The notes under the pieces were generated by a model. It saw only the letters and a list, made by a program, of their open reading frames with translations. It did not search any database and was not told the origin of the DNA. From Spirosoma radiotolerans (lineage in GTDB: Bacteria > Bacteroidota > Bacteroidia > Cytophagales > Spirosomataceae): a DNA stretch of 64,000 bases. This document shows positions 33,487 through 42,301 of the stretch, piece after piece (the first letter of the stretch is position 1; each line of letters starts with the position of its first letter). The position numbers were made by a program, and so were the translations under genes. The stretch lies in the NCBI RefSeq assembly GCF_000974425.1, contig NZ_CP010429.1, positions 1,674,001-1,738,000 on the forward strand. The letters run 5' to 3'.

Positions 33487-34295
33487 TAACGGCGTGGGCG
33501 GCCTTGTCGTTGTTGCACTAACTCCTGCTTGAAAAGTAAGGGTACGTTTGCCTGCTCCGGTATAGTATAATTGACGGCCAGGTAACGGGCATTGGCTACT
33601 TTAGGCAAATATACAAAGCCCCGTACCGATTCGCCGGGAGCGAGTGTATTGGCCTTCAGTGCCAGTTCGCGCCAGCGGTATTCTTCATAATCATAGCGCT
33701 GCATCCGGTTGGCAAAGGTGCTGTAGTCGATAATCCGTTTGGCAGCCAGACCCTGGTAGGCAATTCCATGCGCTACCTGATTTGTGGCATACTCGCGGTA
33801 GGAGCGGCTATTGGAGGAGGACGAGACATCGCTGGCAATGACCGCAACCATCAGAATGGTATTCAGAACTTTGGCTTTTTTCAGGCGTTTCTCTTCCTGT
33901 TTCCGCTTAAAGCCTACACGGCCTGCTTCGTAGGCAGGGTCAGCAGCTGCCCGTGAGAGGGCAAGGCTTGCATTGGTCGGTTCTGGAAGTGTGTCCTGAG
34001 CCGCACCGAGCGCCGTGAAGTGGAAATCGGATGGGTTGACGTCGATGGCGTGATCAGTACGGTTTTTGACCTCAATGTCGAGGGTAACAAATTCCAGGTC
34101 TTCCCGCTCAAAAGAAGCGACGACACCCACGCCATTCTGTTGCGCTTTCGTAACTGGTCTTCCTTCAATCATGGCCACATCGCCGGAAACGGGTTCAAGC
34201 CGATAGGTGGTTGTAAGCGTTGGCGCACAACTACTTATCGCAACGGCTAGCAGGCTGGTTACCAGTGTATAGGTCAGAACGGAAAAAGCTTTCAT
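33486..34295 (-). CDS. lipoprotein of unknown function
   Basis: A 269-residue protein with a lipobox (V-A-I-S-S-C). A beta-rich first half (E-D-L-E-F-V-T-L-D-I-E-V-K-N-R-T) is followed near residue 70 by S-D-F-H-F-T-A-L-G. A helical Arg/Lys segment and a hydrophobic stretch (V-L-N-T-I-L-M-V-A-V-I-A-S) lie in the middle. The last part has G-E-S-V-R-G-F-V-Y-L-P-K as in DUF-type proteins with a late-embryogenesis/telomere-like fold. ATG 34295 is preferred over the TTG two codons upstream. I cannot assign a function. Confidence 0.65.
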   Translation of the reverse strand: MKAFSVLTYTLVTSLLAVAISSCAPTLTTTYRLEPVSGDVAMIEGRPVTKAQQNGVGVVASFEREDLEFVTLDIEVKNRTDHAIDVNPSDFHFTALGAAQDTLPEPTNASLALSRAAADPAYEAGRVGFKRKQEEKRLKKAKVLNTILMVAVIASDVSSSSNSRSYREYATNQVAHGIAYQGLAAKRIIDYSTFANRMQRYDYEEYRWRELALKANTLAPGESVRGFVYLPKVANARYLAVNYTIPEQANVPLLFKQELVQQRQGRPRR

Positions 34296-34537
34296 ACACA
34301 AACAGATTAATGCCGGATAGTTCAGTTAATGGATGTAAAGTTACATAAGTAGCGAATTCAATTGTGTTAAAGACCAGTTAGTTTATTGGACGGATAACGG
34401 ATCGCGGCTGCTCGGTTAATTTCTCTTCCTTAGCCGCTAATTTTTGCTGGAATCGTTCTGAAAAATACCATTCCTTTGTATTGTTTAAGTTAATAAAGTA
34501 GCCTGACGACTGGCCCCTAATTTAGAATGACTTGCTT

Positions 34538-35554
34538 ATGAAAACTCTGGTTTGCGTTACACCCGGTCAGTTTGCCTACGAGCAGACGGAAGTGCCCATT
34601 CTGACACCGGGGAACGCTCTGCTAAAAATCAGACAGATAGGTGTTTGTGGAACGGACCTGCACGCTTTTGAGGGAACACAGCCTTATTTTAATTACCCGC
34701 GTATTTTAGGCCATGAATTAGCGGCAGAAGTGGTAGCCGTCGATGGGGCTCCAGACTTTGTGCCGGGCGAATCCGTTACCATTATTCCTTACCAGAACTG
34801 TACGCACTGCATCGCCTGCCGGTCGGGTAAACCAAATTGCTGCGTCTCCTTGAAGGTGGCTGGCGTTCATATAGACGGCGGTATGGTGGAATACCTCTCG
34901 GTGCCTTCCCGTTTGCTGGTACACGGCGAAGGGCTGGGTTTCGATGAACTGGCGTTGGTAGAACCGCTGGCCATCGGTGCCCACGGCGTTCGTCGGGCAG
35001 CGGTGCAGCCGCGTGAATTTGTCCTGGTGGTTGGGGCAGGGCCCATCGGGCTAGGCATCATGGAGTTTGCCCGGATTGCCGGAGCGACCGTCATTGCCCT
35101 GGATATTAACGAAGCCCGACTGACTTTCTGCCGCGAGAAACTGAACGTTCCCTTTACCATAAATGCTGCCAGCGCCAATGTTCACGAAGAGCTACGGAGT
35201 ATTACCAACGGCGATATGCCCACTGTTGTGATTGACGCCACGGGGAGTTTGCGGGCCATGAATACGGCCTTTTCCTATCTGGCCCACGGTGGTCGGTATG
35301 TACTAGTTGGGTTGCAGAAGGGCGATATAAGCGTGAATCACCCTGAGTTTCATAAACGCGAAGCCACGCTGATGAGTAGCCGCAATGCCACCAAGGCGGA
35401 TTTCGAACTAGTTATTTCGAGTATGAAAAGTGGGGCTGTCGATCCCACCACCTACATTACCCATCGCGTCAATTTTGATCAGGTGGGCGATGAGTTTGCC
35501 AACTGGCTCGATCCGGGCAACGGGGTCATTAAAGCAATGGTCATGATGTCCTGA
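34538..35554 (+). CDS. zinc-dependent medium-chain dehydrogenase
   Basis: A 338-residue MDR-family dehydrogenase. Catalytic zinc ligands are Cys in I-G-V-C-G-T-D-L-H and the His-Glu pair in G-H-E-L-A. The structural zinc cluster is C-T-H-C-I-A-C-R-S-G-K-P-N-C-C, and the NAD loop is V-G-A-G-P-I-G-L-G. It resembles sugar-acid dehydrogenases such as those for L-galactonate or L-gulonate, so a substrate in sugar acid use is plausible but unproven. It stands alone on the plus strand. ATG 34538 was preferred over the TTG at 34532. Confidence 0.88.
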   Translation: MKTLVCVTPGQFAYEQTEVPILTPGNALLKIRQIGVCGTDLHAFEGTQPYFNYPRILGHELAAEVVAVDGAPDFVPGESVTIIPYQNCTHCIACRSGKPNCCVSLKVAGVHIDGGMVEYLSVPSRLLVHGEGLGFDELALVEPLAIGAHGVRRAAVQPREFVLVVGAGPIGLGIMEFARIAGATVIALDINEARLTFCREKLNVPFTINAASANVHEELRSITNGDMPTVVIDATGSLRAMNTAFSYLAHGGRYVLVGLQKGDISVNHPEFHKREATLMSSRNATKADFELVISSMKSGAVDPTTYITHRVNFDQVGDEFANWLDPGNGVIKAMVMMS

Positions 35555-35855
35555 TTCTTGTCTAACACACTAAAGTAAACTCGTCTAAAACGGCTGTTCA
35601 TCCGCCTGCTTACAACTGCGTTCGCCACAGCATAACCCGTTACCTGGCCACCTGCCCTGCCAGGCATCCGAAAAGCGACCGTCGATAAGCCTGAAGCCTA
35701 TGACTTGCTGACAGCAGGATGTCAACGAGAATCGCAACGTCAAGAATGCGTCTCAGGGAAGTTGCATTGATCAAAAAATAAACCAACCGACCACGATGGG
35801 GTTGATACTAATGCTGCACCACCACGCTGCATTAGTATCAACCTCAATCCTTACC
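35555..35855. other. 301-base spacer with one strong inverted repeat
   Basis: No gene is seen. It is moderately GC-rich and contains the CDF-leader hairpin at 35800-35843. Confidence 0.5.
35800..35843. promoter_or_regulatory. 15-bp perfect inverted repeat before the CDF exporter gene
   Basis: GGTTGATACTAATGC and GCATTAGTATCAACC are separated by 14 bases. The right arm ends 12 bases before ATG 35856. It could be a metal-regulator operator or a leader hairpin covering the start region. Confidence 0.6.
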
Positions 35856-36740
35856 ATGGAACAATCCACAAAACCGCATCAGGCTGAACGGGGGCAAAAA
35901 ACAACCTTAATCGGGATTGGCGTTAATATTGGGCTGGTTTTAGTGAAAGGAGTGGCCGGATGGCTGGGGAATTCGTACGCCCTGGTGGCCGACGCGATGG
36001 AGTCGGGTACGGACATCGTTACCTCAATCTTTGTCTGGTTTGGCCTCCGCACGGCGTCGAAGGCTCCTGACCAGGATCATCCCTATGGCCATGGAAAAGC
36101 TGAACCGCTGGCTGCCCTTGTTGTAGCACTGGCCCTGGTGGGAGCTGCCATCCTGATTGCGGTGCAGAGCATTCGTAATATTCAGGTTCCTCATGAGATA
36201 CCCGCGCCCTTTACACTGGCTGTCCTGGCAGGGGTGGTTCTGGTGAAGGAAGTCTTATTTCGGCGGATTGCAAAAGTGGGCGCCGAAACCGATAGTAGCG
36301 CCGTGAAAGCGGATGCTTGGCACCACCGTAGCGATGCCATTACATCCCTCACGGCTTTTGTGGGCATTAGTATCGCGCTGATTGGCGGTCCTGGCTACGA
36401 AAGTGCCGACGATTGGGCGGCTCTGCTGGCTTCGGTCGTGATTGTCTACAACGCGTATCTGATCTTCCGGCCTTCGTTTGGCGAAATTATGGATGAAACA
36501 CCCGCTGGCGACTGGCAAAATGAGCTCAGAGCGCTGGCGCTAACTGTTCCGCAGGTTAAGGGAATCGACAAGTATCGGGTTCGGAAAACGGGCTTTGAGT
36601 ATTTTGTCGATCTGCATGTGCTAGTGCCGGGTGAGCTGACGGTCAAGCAGGGGCACGACATCGCCCATGCCGTTAAAGCGGCTATTCTTCGGGAGAAACC
36701 TTCCGTTTATGATGTGCTTGTGCATATTGAGCCTGTTTGA
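35856..36740 (+). CDS. cation diffusion facilitator (CDF) metal exporter
   Basis: A 294-residue inner-membrane divalent metal/proton antiporter. TM segments occupy about residues 18-225. The metal site residues are seen as A-L-V-A-D-A-M-E-S-G-T-D (TM2) and A-D-A-W-H-H-R-S-D (TM5, H-x-x-x-D). The H-P-Y-G-H-G-K signature lies between them, and the C-terminal cytoplasmic dimer domain has V-D-L-H-V-L-V. I chose ATG 35856 (M-E-Q-S-T-K) because the earlier ATG at 35796 would translate through the inverted repeat. Exported metal (Zn, Mn, Fe) is not certain. Confidence 0.9.
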   Translation: MEQSTKPHQAERGQKTTLIGIGVNIGLVLVKGVAGWLGNSYALVADAMESGTDIVTSIFVWFGLRTASKAPDQDHPYGHGKAEPLAALVVALALVGAAILIAVQSIRNIQVPHEIPAPFTLAVLAGVVLVKEVLFRRIAKVGAETDSSAVKADAWHHRSDAITSLTAFVGISIALIGGPGYESADDWAALLASVVIVYNAYLIFRPSFGEIMDETPAGDWQNELRALALTVPQVKGIDKYRVRKTGFEYFVDLHVLVPGELTVKQGHDIAHAVKAAILREKPSVYDVLVHIEPV

Positions 36741-36914
36741 TGACTTTCTGACACAGGGAATGGACCTAAATGGTTGGAGGCTAGAACTAACCTGCCTGGA
36801 CACAAATTCTTAATACATTTTGTTGAAAGGCTGATCGACATACGATTACCTTTGGGAAGAGACACTTTGAAACGCCAGTTCATGTCAGCGTTCAGGGAGG
36901 CTCGGTACCGAACT

Positions 36915-39683
36915 ATGAAGCACCTTTTACACTTTCTCCTTCTTTTTACCTGTTTCCACGTATCGGCTCAGCCAAAACCCAAAACGTACACTACTCTACA
37001 GGTACCGGGGCGGGCAGAGTTTTGCAGAATAGATACAGGCGGCCGGTCTGTATTACCCAGTGGCCGCTATGTCACACCGGCTGGAAAAACCATACGCATC
37101 ACCAATGACCCCTTCGGCCTAGCGCTATCTCCCAATGGCCAACGGGCCGTGTCGCTACACGATGGTGTTCTGACGGTCGTCAAGTTAAAGGAGCTGGCGG
37201 CTACCCGTATTCCTGATTATGCCGGTAAAATTCCCGCTGCGCTGAAAGAAGGTTCCTTTCTGGGCGTAGCCTTCGCTCCCGATAACCGCACCGTTTACTT
37301 AAGCAATGGCGACAAAGGGCGGGTACTTATTTTCGACACCGACCAACACCAAACCATCGACAGTGTCGCCCTTGATGGCAATGGCTATACGGACAGTTTC
37401 ACCTCCGACTTGCTCTTGAACGGGAGCGAACTACTGGTGCTGGACCGGGCTAATTTCCGGCTCGTACGCATCGACCTGTCGACAAAGCGAATCACCGCTT
37501 CGATCCCAACGGGCCGACAGCCGTTTGGGCTGGCCATCAGTCCGGATAAGAAGCTGGCGTTTGTGGCCAACGTTGGGCTCTATGCGTACCCCAAAGTGCC
37601 GGGCGTAACCAAGACGAACAAAGACACAATGGCGCTCAAATTTCCTCCTTACGCTGCTCATACCAAAGAATCTGCCGAGGGAGTGGAAGTAGAAGGACGC
37701 CGGATTCCGGGCTTGGGAAGCCCATTGGTCGATGAAGCGATGAGCGTCTGGACTGTTGACCTGAACACCAGTAAGGTGGTGAGTAAAGTAAAAACCGGTG
37801 TGCAGATTGGGGAAATGATTGAGGAAGCTGAAGTGGTTGGGGGCGCATCGCCTAATTCGGTGGTCGTTGGGAGCCGGTACGCTTATGTGTCCAATGCCAC
37901 AAACGATAACATTTCGATCATTGACTACAAATCGGTTGGCCGGGGCGGTAAAAAGCTGGCGGGCACGATTCAACTCCGAGTCAAGTCAACTTTGGATCGC
38001 TACCGGGGGCTGATGCCTTTTGGAATGGCCTTGACCAACGACGAAAAAACCTTATACGTGACCTTGCTGGCCTTCAACGCTGTGGCCGTGGTGGATGTGC
38101 CCACGCGTACGGTTCGGGGCCTTATCCCAACCGGTTGGGGACCCACCCGCGTAGCCTTATCGCCCAGCGCCGGACCTGAGCAAATGCTGTATGTGACCTC
38201 GGCCCGGGGTTATGGCGCAGGTCCTAACGGTGGCGCTACCTTTGTGAAGCCCCCACAGGGGACATACATCGGTGATATTCAGCTGGGAACGTTTCAGGCA
38301 ATTCCCGTACCCGACGCAGCCCAACTGGCGATTTATACGAAGCAGGTGCTGGACAACACCTACCAGCCGGTTATGGTAACGGATGATGGCCGTAATCCAC
38401 TACCTGTGTTACCGAAAACGCGACAGTCGCCCATAAAGCACATCGTTTACATTACAAAAGAGAATCGGACGTACGATGAAGTGCTGGGCCAGCTACCAAG
38501 TGCCAACGGTGATTCGACACTGGCGCGGTTTGGGGTAGGAGTGACCATCAAAAGCCGCATCTCGACCAGCCGGGGAACCAGCGGCCGAACGACGGATCGG
38601 CCGGGCGATACGGTACGCGTGACCAATGCCGATATTATGCCCAATCACGTACGCGTTGCCAAACAGTTTGCGTTTTCGGATAATTTTTACTGCGATTCTG
38701 ACGCCAGCATTCACGGCCACCACTGGATGCTGGGGACCATTCCCAACGAATGGGTAGAGGCCAATGCTGCTTCGGCGGGACGCTTCGACCCGGATTCCAA
38801 AGCGCCGGGTCGGCGGTTTCCTAAAGCGTCCGGGGCCATAGACCCCGAAGATTACAACGAGATTGGCGGGTTGTGGGAAGCCTTTGAGCGAAACAAGGTA
38901 TCGCTGTATAACTTCGGGCAGGCCAACGAATATGCCGGAAACGTGGAGGAGTGGACAACCACGCAGTTTGGAGCGGCTCAGTCGGTGGTATTTCCCATGC
39001 CGAAAGCCGTGTATCCGCACACCTCACGCGATTTTGCGGGCTACAATACCAATGTGCCCGATCAGTATCGGATAGAGCAGTTTGAGCGGGAGTTCACCGC
39101 CAAGTGGATCAAAGGAAAGCAAACGATGCCGCAATTTGTGACGATGCAGATACCCAACGATCACGGGGCCGGGCCACGTCCTGACTTTGCTTATCCGTAC
39201 CTGCACTCCTACATGGCTGATAATGATCTGGCCGTTGGCCGGGTGCTGCATTTCCTGTCGCGTACAAAATACTGGAAAAACATGCTCGTCATCATCACCG
39301 AAGATGACCCGCAGGGGGGCGTCGACCACATCGATGCGCACCGATCGGTGCTGCTACTGGCCGGGCCGTACGTCAAACGCGGGTATGTGTCGCATACACA
39401 CGCCAACTTCGGATCTGTTCTGAAAATGATGTACAATATACTCGGTGTACCATACGTAAATCAATACGATCAAACGGCCTCGCTGCTTCAGGACTTTTTT
39501 ACGGACAAACCTGATTTTAGACCTTACGACGCGGTACTGCCCGATGTCCGGGTGTTCGACCCGAAGGCGGCCATGAAACCGTACAAGAAAACATTCGACT
39601 GGCGTAAAATTCAGAAAGGACCCGAAATGGATGACCGCGCTGACCAGCGTGCCGAACATTATCGACAGCAGGACGAGAAGTAG
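36915..39683 (+). CDS. exported beta-propeller / phosphoesterase fusion
   Basis: A 922-residue protein with signal peptide H-L-L-H-F-L-L-L-F-T-C-F-H-V-S-A-Q (ATG 36915). Residues of about 60-470 form YVTN-type propeller repeats (F-G-L-A-L-S-P-N-G-Q, F-G-L-A-I-S-P-D-K-K-L-A-F-V-A-N, F-G-M-A-L-T-N-D-E-K-T-L-Y-V). From about 505 comes a phosphoesterase (PF04185) domain opening H-I-V-Y-I-T-K-E-N-R-T-Y-D-E and including D-N-F-Y-C-D-S-D-A-S-I-H-G-H and I-I-T-E-D-D-P-Q-G-G-V-D-H-I-D. This family includes acid phosphatases and phospholipase C. It is followed 32 bases later by the DUF5690 gene. Confidence 0.9.
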   Translation: MKHLLHFLLLFTCFHVSAQPKPKTYTTLQVPGRAEFCRIDTGGRSVLPSGRYVTPAGKTIRITNDPFGLALSPNGQRAVSLHDGVLTVVKLKELAATRIPDYAGKIPAALKEGSFLGVAFAPDNRTVYLSNGDKGRVLIFDTDQHQTIDSVALDGNGYTDSFTSDLLLNGSELLVLDRANFRLVRIDLSTKRITASIPTGRQPFGLAISPDKKLAFVANVGLYAYPKVPGVTKTNKDTMALKFPPYAAHTKESAEGVEVEGRRIPGLGSPLVDEAMSVWTVDLNTSKVVSKVKTGVQIGEMIEEAEVVGGASPNSVVVGSRYAYVSNATNDNISIIDYKSVGRGGKKLAGTIQLRVKSTLDRYRGLMPFGMALTNDEKTLYVTLLAFNAVAVVDVPTRTVRGLIPTGWGPTRVALSPSAGPEQMLYVTSARGYGAGPNGGATFVKPPQGTYIGDIQLGTFQAIPVPDAAQLAIYTKQVLDNTYQPVMVTDDGRNPLPVLPKTRQSPIKHIVYITKENRTYDEVLGQLPSANGDSTLARFGVGVTIKSRISTSRGTSGRTTDRPGDTVRVTNADIMPNHVRVAKQFAFSDNFYCDSDASIHGHHWMLGTIPNEWVEANAASAGRFDPDSKAPGRRFPKASGAIDPEDYNEIGGLWEAFERNKVSLYNFGQANEYAGNVEEWTTTQFGAAQSVVFPMPKAVYPHTSRDFAGYNTNVPDQYRIEQFEREFTAKWIKGKQTMPQFVTMQIPNDHGAGPRPDFAYPYLHSYMADNDLAVGRVLHFLSRTKYWKNMLVIITEDDPQGGVDHIDAHRSVLLLAGPYVKRGYVSHTHANFGSVLKMMYNILGVPYVNQYDQTASLLQDFFTDKPDFRPYDAVLPDVRVFDPKAAMKPYKKTFDWRKIQKGPEMDDRADQRAEHYRQQDEK

Positions 39684-39715
39684 TTTATGTTAGCTTTGCT
39701 ATTCTAACAAAATTT

Positions 39716-41002
39716 ATGCGCTCACCTGCCTTCCTCCGGAATCCAACGGCTTTCATGCTTTTCGGCGCTACAGCCGCCTTCTGTACCTATGCCTGTATGT
39801 ATGCCTTTCGCCGGGGTATTACGGCAGTTACGTTCGAGGGGATGGCTTTTGCCGGTATCAGCTACAAAATATGGCTCGTGACGGCGCAGGTCTTTGGCTA
39901 TGCCATGTCGAAAGGCATTGGTATTAAGGTCGTTTCGGAGATGTCGCCGGGCCGCCGGGCCATCAATATTCTGCTGTTTGTTCTGATGGCGTTGCTGGCG
40001 CTGCTTGGGTTTGCGCTTGTACCTGCTCCTTACAACATTGTCTTTCTGTTTCTGAATGGGTTACCGTTAGGGCTGATCTATGGAACCATGCTGGGTTTTC
40101 TGGAAGGCCGACGCCAGACGGACGGCCTTGTGGCGGGCCTGACAGCCTCTTTTATTTTTGCTTCGGGTTTTGTGAAAACCGTAGCGCTGACCATTCGGGC
40201 CGATTGGGGGGTGTCCGAATTCTGGTTGCCGTTCGTGACCGGAAGTTTGTTTGTGCTGCCCATGCTGGTGTCGATTTATGCACTCACGCTGCTACCGCCA
40301 CCCACCGCTGAAGACCGCGCCCTGCGTACCGAGCGCAAGCCAATGGATGCCGACGAACGCCGGAGTTTTGTCCGTAACTTCAGACCGGGCCTGGTTCTGC
40401 TCATTGCGTCGTACGTCCTGCTTTCTGCGTTTCGAGACTTTCGCGATAACTTCGGCCCCGAAATTCTGAAAGATGCAGGTGTCGATAATCCGGGTATTTT
40501 CGCCAAAACCGAAACCCTGGTGGCCGTCGGAATTCTTATTGTCATGGCGTTGCTTCAGCGGGTCACCAACAACTTTCGGGCGTTTACGCTGCTCAACTGC
40601 CTGATGCTGGCCGGAGGAACCCTGGTTGGTGTCAGCACCTATGCCTACTCAACCGGAATGCTATCGCCCGGCAACTGGTTTCTGCTTACGGGATTGGGTT
40701 TGTACATGGCTTATGTGCCCTGCAACGGCCTTTATTTTGAGCGGCTGATTGCTACGTTTCGGTATGTGAGTACGGTCGGCTTTATCGTAACGCTGGCCGA
40801 TTGGTACGGCTATCTGGGTAGTGTGGCAGTGTTGCTGTACAAAAATTTTGGGCATGCCAACATCAGTTATCGGGAGTTTTTTATGGACGGCGCTTACATT
40901 TTATCGGCCGTCTATGGTGTTCTGGTGATTGCGTCATTTGTTTATTTTCAACGACGGTTTAAGGCTGAGATGGCGGTTCCGGCCGAGAAAACGCTTGCTT
41001 AA
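39716..41002 (+). CDS. DUF5690 MFS-like membrane protein
   Basis: A 428-residue inner-membrane protein with about 12 hydrophobic segments, in the DUF5690 group related to the major facilitator superfamily. Features include the first helix F-M-L-F-G-A-T-A-A-F-C-T-Y-A-C-M-Y-A-F-R-R and the loop L-G-F-L-E-G-R-R-Q-T-D. A charged central loop (E-R-K-P-M-D-A-D-E-R-R) divides the halves. The substrate is unknown. Tight spacing suggests co-transcription with the phosphoesterase, so a link to a released phosphorylated compound is conceivable. Confidence 0.85.
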   Translation: MRSPAFLRNPTAFMLFGATAAFCTYACMYAFRRGITAVTFEGMAFAGISYKIWLVTAQVFGYAMSKGIGIKVVSEMSPGRRAINILLFVLMALLALLGFALVPAPYNIVFLFLNGLPLGLIYGTMLGFLEGRRQTDGLVAGLTASFIFASGFVKTVALTIRADWGVSEFWLPFVTGSLFVLPMLVSIYALTLLPPPTAEDRALRTERKPMDADERRSFVRNFRPGLVLLIASYVLLSAFRDFRDNFGPEILKDAGVDNPGIFAKTETLVAVGILIVMALLQRVTNNFRAFTLLNCLMLAGGTLVGVSTYAYSTGMLSPGNWFLLTGLGLYMAYVPCNGLYFERLIATFRYVSTVGFIVTLADWYGYLGSVAVLLYKNFGHANISYREFFMDGAYILSAVYGVLVIASFVYFQRRFKAEMAVPAEKTLA

Positions 41003-41154
41003 TGTAACCCCCGTCTGTGTCTTCACAGACCGAGGATTCCAGATACCGATGGGACAAAGGCCAATATGTTTTCAAGGCATTCTTTAAGGCAAAGCAGCTT
41101 GGTCGTTAGTCACCGCATAGGCGACTCTGTCACGCCTTTTTGTGAAGCGAGTAT

Positions 41155-42204
41155 TCACTCCCCACTTGGCCGTTTTATGAACTGTGTCAATGGCACAGGC
41201 TGACCGAAATCCGGCGAGCCATCGGCTTTCCAGGTGAATGGCTGCATCCGCACTGAGCGTTGGTCACCACATCCCTGACCGGCTCCTGGGTTCGCGTGAT
41301 AAACCATCCAGTTCTCTTTTCCATCGGGTGTTGTAAAAAAACTCTGGTGGCCTGGACCATACGTGCCATTGAGACCGTAAGGGCCAAAAACTGGATTCGC
41401 CGACTTTGTCCACGACGCGGGGTCCAGCAGGTTAGCGCTGGTGGTAGCCGTCAGTTGACCGAGTGCGTACTGATCTGTGCCGCAGAAACTGGCGGAATAA
41501 ATGATAAACACCTTGTCGTTGTGAACCAGGAACTCGGGCCCTTCATTAACGCCGAAACCCTGTTTCTCCCATGCATAGTCGGGTGTCGATAGACGGATGC
41601 GTGGCCCCTCGGCGGTCCAGGGATTCGTTAGCTTACTGATGTATAGGTTCTGGAGGCCGCCTTGCTCGTTTTCCCATCCGGACCAGGCAAAATACAACTG
41701 GCCATTATTCTGTAATACGGTTCCGTCAATCGCCCATTTATTATCGGCTACGTTTAATTGGCCTTTATCGGTCCAGGTGCCCTGTGTCGGGTCGGCAGAT
41801 TCGTTTTCAAGCACGAACATGCGGTGTGTGGCATCGGCGCCATTGTTATCGGCGGCATAGTAGATATACCATTTGCCGTTGATAAAATGAAGTTCGGGTG
41901 CCCAGATGTCGCGCGAGTTGGGGCCCGTGGCGGGCGGTGTCCAAACGACAAAAGAGGGGGCCGCAGCAAGACGGCTCATGGTCCGGGTTTTATAGATGCG
42001 CAGGTTATTGCCCGTGGTGTGCATCACATAGTAGAATCCATCTTTATACGTCACCCAGGGATCAGGTCCCACGGTGAGTAAAGGATTCCGAAACTTGCCA
42101 ACCGTATCGGCCGCCGTAACGGGTGGGGGCGGGGTGGTTGAGGACGTATCGGCTGATTTGCAGGCGTAAAGGGCAAGTAGTAAAAGAAAAAGGAAGTTCT
42201 TCAT
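41155..42204 (-). CDS. GH43 glycoside hydrolase, lipoprotein
   Basis: A 349-residue surface or periplasmic enzyme with lipobox L-L-A-L-Y-A-C (Cys15). The five-bladed propeller shows the GH43 acids: base Asp in V-G-P-D-P-W-V, pKa-modulating Asp in W-A-I-D-G-T-V, and acid Glu in V-N-E-G-P-E-F-L. Typical activities are alpha-L-arabinofuranosidase, arabinanase or beta-xylosidase. It is the only glycosidase of the SusC/SusD locus, lying downstream of susD with a perfect 24-bp hairpin in between. Confidence 0.93.
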   Translation of the reverse strand: MKNFLFLLLLALYACKSADTSSTTPPPPVTAADTVGKFRNPLLTVGPDPWVTYKDGFYYVMHTTGNNLRIYKTRTMSRLAAAPSFVVWTPPATGPNSRDIWAPELHFINGKWYIYYAADNNGADATHRMFVLENESADPTQGTWTDKGQLNVADNKWAIDGTVLQNNGQLYFAWSGWENEQGGLQNLYISKLTNPWTAEGPRIRLSTPDYAWEKQGFGVNEGPEFLVHNDKVFIIYSASFCGTDQYALGQLTATTSANLLDPASWTKSANPVFGPYGLNGTYGPGHQSFFTTPDGKENWMVYHANPGAGQGCGDQRSVRMQPFTWKADGSPDFGQPVPLTQFIKRPSGE

Positions 42205-42228
42205 CGTTGACGTCGGATGGGGTTATAG

Positions 42229-42290
42229 ACAGCAGAAACGAAGAAATACAGGGTTGCACTGAAGAGCCTGTATTTCTTCGTTTCTGCTGT
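42229..42290. repeat. perfect 24-bp inverted repeat between susD and GH43
   Basis: Arms 42229-42252 and 42267-42290 are completely complementary over a 14-base loop. On the transcribed minus strand it begins 11 bases after the susD stop and ends 24 bases before the GH43 ATG. It could be an attenuator, RNase III site or 3'-end protector. Confidence 0.85.
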
Positions 42291-42301
42291 GTCAGACAAA
42301 C

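Noticed and set aside
41013-41030. GTCTGTG/CACAGAC hairpin after the DUF5690 gene as a terminator
   Set aside because: The stem is only 7 bp and no T-run follows, so support is too weak.
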